Shown here: positions 56,332 to 60,644 of the stretch, one piece after another
Position numbering within the stretch: position 1 is the first letter of the stretch
Layout of the letters: the number at the start of each line of letters is the position of its first letter
Assembly: GCA_023334545.1 (NCBI GenBank)
Contig: JAADVB010000099.1
Span: 1 to 60,644, forward strand
DNA length: 60,644 bases
From: Salisapilia sapeloensis
Lineage: Eukaryota; Oomycota; Peronosporomycetes; Peronosporales; Salisapiliaceae
Direction: 5' to 3'
Made by a program: the position numbers and the translations under genes
The notes under the pieces: model-generated
Seen by the model: only the letters and a program-made list of their open reading frames with translations
Told to the model about the DNA's origin: nothing
Databases searched by the model: none

Positions 56332-56485
56332 TTAGGCAATAAAGAGACTGGTCTGAGTAGTCCAGTTACAAAAGCATCTCAACAAGGCGTTTCAAAATCT
56401 CAATAAAAGCATATGAGAACACATCAAAGTATGTCTTACTTGCATATCGAAATCTAGGTTCAAATTTTAACATTACAACGCACCT

Positions 56486-58057
56486 CTAGTCTGCCGTAAC
56501 CAATCCAGCAGGAGAAGCGTTGCAGTTGATATTAAAAGGCGTAAAACCTATGCTTTCAATACTTTCTTCTGGAATACCAAACTTCCGTAGCTTGGCTGTA
56601 AATGTCCTCAGGGAATCATTAAAACTCTTTCCTGCTTTTGCAACCTCGTATTGCAATTGACGTAACTGAGAGTCGCGACTATCCAGTAGCTGGTCTATGC
56701 TTTCTTTTACACGTGCAACCTGGCCTGCGTCCAAGTCCATTGCCATTTTCAGTACTTCGTCTAGTTGTGTATCTTTCTTTCCGCTCTGCTCTTCCATGAA
56801 GGATAACTTTTCCTCTAGTGCTACGTTTTTAACTTCTCCCTTACTGTGCATCGTTTGAATTGTCGTCTCAAAAGCGTCGTATAAAGCATTTTTGTCCATA
56901 ATAGCTTTCTTGTACGTATGCTTGATTTCAGTGTATCGAATCTTCATTTGCTTGATTTGCGTCGTCAAATGCTTCACACGAGCTTTAGCATGCCGAAGAG
57001 ATAACTCATCCTTCTTTTGACCCTTCAGTTCATGCCGCAAGAATTCAACTTCTTTCAAAGCTGCAGCTAAAGGCTCGGACAGCCTCTTGTTCTCCAACGC
57101 AACATCATGCATCAACTTCGTATTACTCTGAGCTTTGCGCTTCATAGTGACAATCTCATTCTTGAGTGCATCAATTAAGCGCAAGTTATCTCTTGTGATA
57201 TCGTTATAGTAATTCTTGATCTGGGCAAATGCTCGCTCGTGGTTCTTCATCAAGTCGTTGATGTGCAAATTTTTTCGCTCTTCGATCTCGTGAATATCCA
57301 CTTTCTTTCGTAGCTCCAAACCTTCATTAAGCTCTTTCAGTTTCTGCTCGCATCGTTCTTCCAAGCCTTTTAAGTTTAATTCGAATTGCTCACGAAGTTT
57401 CGCCAAATTCTTTTCATGTGCTTTCTTAATCTGTTCGATCTCTTCTTCATTCGAGAGTTCTCTTTCTTTCAATTCCAGTCGCAGCGACTGTTTCACAGTT
57501 TTTAATTGTGTCTCTCGTTGCCCATGAGAATCTTGAGCTTCATCCACCCGATTAAAGTTTTCACCCTGCAACTTCTTCAGGTTTGTTTGATGCTCAAATG
57601 TTAGATGCTTCACTTTCTGTGTGTATACACGAACTTCCACGCGATGATTGTCCTCCATGATTTCCATCTCTCGGTCTTTTTCCAAAAGTTGATTTGAATG
57701 TTCATCAAGGTCTGACTTGGTAACGTTGTAAAATGATTCAATTGTATCCTAGACACGAATAGTGAGTGTGAGCATAATCGCTTTCATCCTATACCTATCG
57801 TAGAGATCATACTCTTTCGTGCTGGACATAATTACGATCTACTTGAGCTTTATCAAGCTGCTGTTTCAGCATTTGAATAACTTCTTTAAGCATTAGAGCG
57901 TCCATCGTGTCGTATTCTAGTGATGAAGACTACAATTAAGCTCATATTAATACAATGTTAGGCGTGCTTCAGTACCAGAAGGCTCTTCAGGTAAAGCATC
58001 CTCCTCTTTGGATTGCTTCTTTCCTTTCTTTCCACCTTTCTTCTTCTTACCCGCCAT
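56486..58057 (-). CDS. DRC4: Dynein regulatory complex subunit 4 (DRC4/GAS8)
   Basis: Exons 57976-58057, 57813-57916 and 56486-57748 (482 residues; GAS8 is about 478). It begins with the Lys-rich MAGKKKKGGKKGKK leader. The GAS8 core follows: RAFAQIKNYYNDITRDNLRL, ALKNEIVTMKRK and LENKRLSEPLAAALKEVE. Nearly all of it is coiled coil. DRC4 (trypanin in trypanosomes) is a base-plate subunit of the nexin-dynein regulatory complex and controls flagellar beating. The first join (EEPS-EYDTMDALML) uses the AG at 57917-57918. Confidence 0.95.
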
Positions 58058-58642
58058 GGTGCTTATTTACTCAAGATAATCTCCAAGTTAGGAGCAAGAT
58101 CAAAGGGTGCGTATATCTTCGAATTGCGAAAGAGATAAGAATACCACGCTTCAATGCAAAAAGGCTCGGTAGTGTACGGAATGACTACTAAGAATAGATT
58201 TCATAAAGTGCGTTTCAAGATGATGATATTTAGGTAGCGAAAGAACGAGTGATTTTTAAGCTGTCACAGTACTGTATTTCAAGAACTTTATCTCACTAAG
58301 CTATGCGCTACAGTGCACTGAGCAGGTTGGTATATACCGTACATGACGCAAAGTGAATCATTAACTTGTTGTGACGTGCTAAGTTACTGAAGTAGTGACA
58401 GACTCCGATCTATCATTCCATTATCACTTTCCAATCTCCAGTTCTACTTTACACTATCGCGCCATCGTCCGGATAACGGGTATTCATACTTTTCACCGCG
58501 GCTACATCACCGTAGTCTTGCTCGACAGTGATGATGAAAGTGTTCAGTTTGCCAGCCAAAATGGTGGAGATCTTGCAGTTGAGCTGCCTATGAATGCAGC
58601 TTCCACCTAAACGAGTACACCAAAGCCCTTCACGTAAAATCA
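58058..58642. other. Intergenic stretch upstream of DRC4
   Basis: Contains the DRC4 promoter. A 71-codon plus-strand frame (58395-58610) and a minus-strand frame (58449-58643) have no domain and are not supported as genes. Confidence 0.45.
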
Positions 58643-58924
58643 TCAGCGCAAAAGACCTCCACCGTCATAGAAATACAGCACTTTGTACATGACGTAGTCA
58701 AGATCACCACGAGCGACCCTGATGGTCTTGGTTATTTTGGATCTTTTTGTTCCAAGCGTCTTCACCAACGTCTGTCTACAAGTACACTCGATAATATAGT
58801 CATAATGGGTGCACTGGATGCCTATCGACTGATTCTTTTCCAAGGTCACACTCTTAAGGTAGTCAGCGACTTTGAGGCCGAACGCAACATCAAACGAATT
58901 AGACACCTTTCGGTAATCCCCCAT
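58643..58924 (-). CDS. Small hypothetical ORF (93 aa)
   Basis: An ATG at 58924 opens 93 codons with protein-like composition (DYLKSVTLEKNQSIGIQ; CTCRQTLVKTLG; DYVMYKVLYFYDGGG). A CTTAG just upstream could be an acceptor, so it may be the last exon of a longer gene or a gene relic. No family is recognised. Confidence 0.35.
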   Translation of the reverse strand: MGDYRKVSNSFDVAFGLKVADYLKSVTLEKNQSIGIQCTHYDYIIECTCRQTLVKTLGTKRSKITKTIRVARGDLDYVMYKVLYFYDGGGLLR

Positions 58925-59449
58925 ACGATCTAAGCACTAGTATGTTAACAAGATGCCAACGAAGATCTCTTTGGTACGGAAGATAATTATATCATCGCGA
59001 AAGATGTATTCAGTGCTCCACAACACTTTCAGATAAAAATTAGGAATACAGTCATGGAGGAAACTAAGATGATGAAAGCGATGATAAAGATGGAATTCTT
59101 CATGTCTGCTGAAGGTGCTGGCGGGTAGTTGTAAATTTGTAAATTAGCTCTTTTGTGATGGCATAATTTGTTCTCGTCGATTATTTAAAAGCTTCAAGAC
59201 ACTTTGACGTGATGAATTGTGTAGCGCATACGTATGGAGTGCGAAAGCCGTCTATACATTTCTATATTATTTGCGTTTGGCAACTGGATCTTTGTTTAAG
59301 CACTTGATGGCGTACAGTTCATGGGAAACTTTTTAATGCTCTAGTATTGTATTTCCTAAGGAAAACGACGAATACGATGAAAGGAACTCTCGCGTAGATA
59401 ATAACTCTGATGTTGGGCGATTTTTATGAACGCCTAATATGGGGAGCTT
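58925..59449. other. Intergenic stretch between small ORF and retroelement remnant
   Basis: AT-rich, with no supported exon; part may be degraded retroelement sequence upstream of the RNase H fragment. Confidence 0.4.
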
Positions 59450-59851
59450 CTGTGGATAGGTAGCACCTCCCTTGCAAATCGTCAAACGACGAATAATGAA
59501 GCTGAATACCGGGGCTTGCTGACTGGAGTTCAAGCGGCAAAGTCTCTACAATTCCGTCACCTTCACGTAGTAGGAGACAGTGCCATCATCCTACTGAAAC
59601 CTCAGCGCGGAGTAGAGTCAAAGGCTTCACATCTGAAACAATTGTTTCACCAATGCATATCGCTTGCGGTACACGTATCGGTGCTTTCCTGGACACATCA
59701 CCAACCTGCTTACAACAAAATGGCCGATCATGCAGCTAGTATGGCTGTGGACACTCAAACAAGTTTTCAGATGCTGGCTACGAACTTGCGACCAGAAGTT
59801 AAGGCAGGCCAGAACTTACGTCCGGGTGGCATCAGACAATGGTATAGGTAA
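59450..59851 (+). mobile_element. Retroelement RNase H domain remnant
   Basis: One frame reads LLWIGSTSLANRQTTNNEAE, then RHLHVVGDSAIIL, SWTHHQPAYNKMADHAAS and stops at 59852. This is the C-terminal RNase H domain of a retrotransposon polyprotein of the kind frequent in oomycetes. The Glu (NNEAEY), the second Asp (GDSA) and the final Asp (MADHAA) are present. The first catalytic Asp and all of the reverse transcriptase are missing, as stops lie just upstream. It is a truncated, inactive copy. Confidence 0.8.
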
Positions 59852-60644
59852 GAGCCATTGAGCATAACTGACGCCCCTACGTCCACCCCTCACTAGTCTC
59901 TCTTCTGTTCGCTGGGGGGTGTCTGCAGCAAGCACATAATTCTCACCGACTATTAACATTCACTAGATCTAGGTACCTAGGAAACGTAGCTATGTAATAG
60001 ACCGTGTTTCCAAAAAAGCGAGCGCCTAGTACCGATCCTAAGTTTCCGTACTAAAATGTATGTGATGGGTGGGGAGCTTCATGCGTATCATTACATTTTC
60101 CCTACCTATTTCTATATTTACCCGTACGAGGATAGCTAGTTGCCGAAAGTCAAGGCATGATGGGGGATTTCTTCACTATTACATTATCCACTTTACGATA
60201 CCAAATTGACAAGATTGGTATCGAAGTTTCCCGCTGAAACGAAACGTGCTCACGTCAGAAACTGCTCTTGTTCGTACGCACAAATTCTAAAGATCCGAAT
60301 CCGATAAGCATCGATAATGTACACTGCCAGAGATAAAATCCTGCGCTCAAGCATCCTCATTGACATTTCGGGTACTAGAGTTTCATATCAGCTCTAATAT
60401 AATTTTTTTTACTAGTGTTGCGATGTGGTAACCTAGAGTCGAAGCATTCGTCGCCCACGCACGTGTGTAAGTCAAGTCCGAGATTGCAGCACGAAGAGTA
60501 TACTTGCTGTACTCGTTCTCCTAGCTGTATCTATAGCAGTCATACTTTTGCACTTGGCAGCACGCGGATATGAAAAGTATATTTTCTTCCGTATGGTAAT
60601 CGAGCTTCGAGACTCGTATATTGAGATCCCTGTCGGCTTTTCGA
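59852..60644. other. Sequence after the retroelement remnant, no gene
   Basis: No coding exon is seen to the end of the window. The part next to the RNase H fragment could be retroelement 3' sequence, but no terminal repeat or poly(A) end was found. Confidence 0.4.

Noticed and set aside
1-60644. CRISPR arrays, bacterial operons or phage-type systems
   Set aside because: The window is eukaryotic nuclear DNA with spliceosomal introns and a Pol III tRNA gene; no direct-repeat array was seen.

Overview
The window reads as nuclear DNA of an oomycete (Stramenopila). It is gene-dense, and most genes carry several short introns (about 50-77 nt) with strong GTACGT/GTAAG donors and CTAAC/CTAAT-type branch sites just before the AG. 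The gene content also fits: a six-cysteine elicitin-like GPI-anchored protein, a GPCR fused to an inositol-phosphatase-like domain, and TCATTT-type initiators. Two flagellar genes (WDR92/DNAAF10 and DRC4/GAS8) point to a lineage that still makes zoospores. The compactness would suit an Albugo-like or other small-genome oomycete, but I cannot fix the species. All exon joins below were worked out by hand from splice signals, reading phase and family resemblance.

Region by region. 1-2.2 kb: no convincing gene. 2.2-8.8 kb: an unrecognised 800-residue protein (+), then minus-strand genes for a YchF/Ygr210-type GTPase, SUMO E1 subunit AOS1/SAE1, the elicitin-like protein and a 5'-incomplete hypothetical gene. 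10-14.1 kb: LRR/EF-hand protein. 14.5-22.2 kb: a single-pass membrane protein, UTP11, a CLK/LAMMER kinase, a CCZ1-like longin protein and a second single-pass receptor-like protein. 22.7-31 kb: pyridoxal kinase with an extra C-terminal domain, an IQ-motif protein, an MLO-like seven-helix protein with EF hands, and a secreted trypsin-like protease. 31.6-40.2 kb: a small basic protein, a pseudo-DUSP with a CaaX tail, a four-exon membrane protein, NSUN2/TRM4, a RING-TM-kinase fusion, dUTPase and tRNA-Arg(TCT). 41-48.4 kb: CNOT2, a CLC chloride channel/transporter and IWS1. 48.4-58 kb: the GPCR fusion, WDR92, an unknown coiled-coil protein and DRC4. 58-60.6 kb: one small ORF and an RNase H remnant of a retroelement.

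Most genes are core eukaryotic functions (tRNA methylation, transcription elongation, deadenylation, SUMOylation, splicing-factor phosphorylation, nucleotide hygiene). The lineage-flavoured part is a set of membrane and signalling proteins with unusual domain combinations: GPCR-phosphatase-like, 7TM-EF hand, RING-TM-kinase, CaaX pseudo-phosphatase and LRR-EF hand. Several neighbours are head-to-head with only 100-470 bp between start codons (33.7, 37.3, 43.3, 52.4 and 26.9 kb), so shared promoters are likely.
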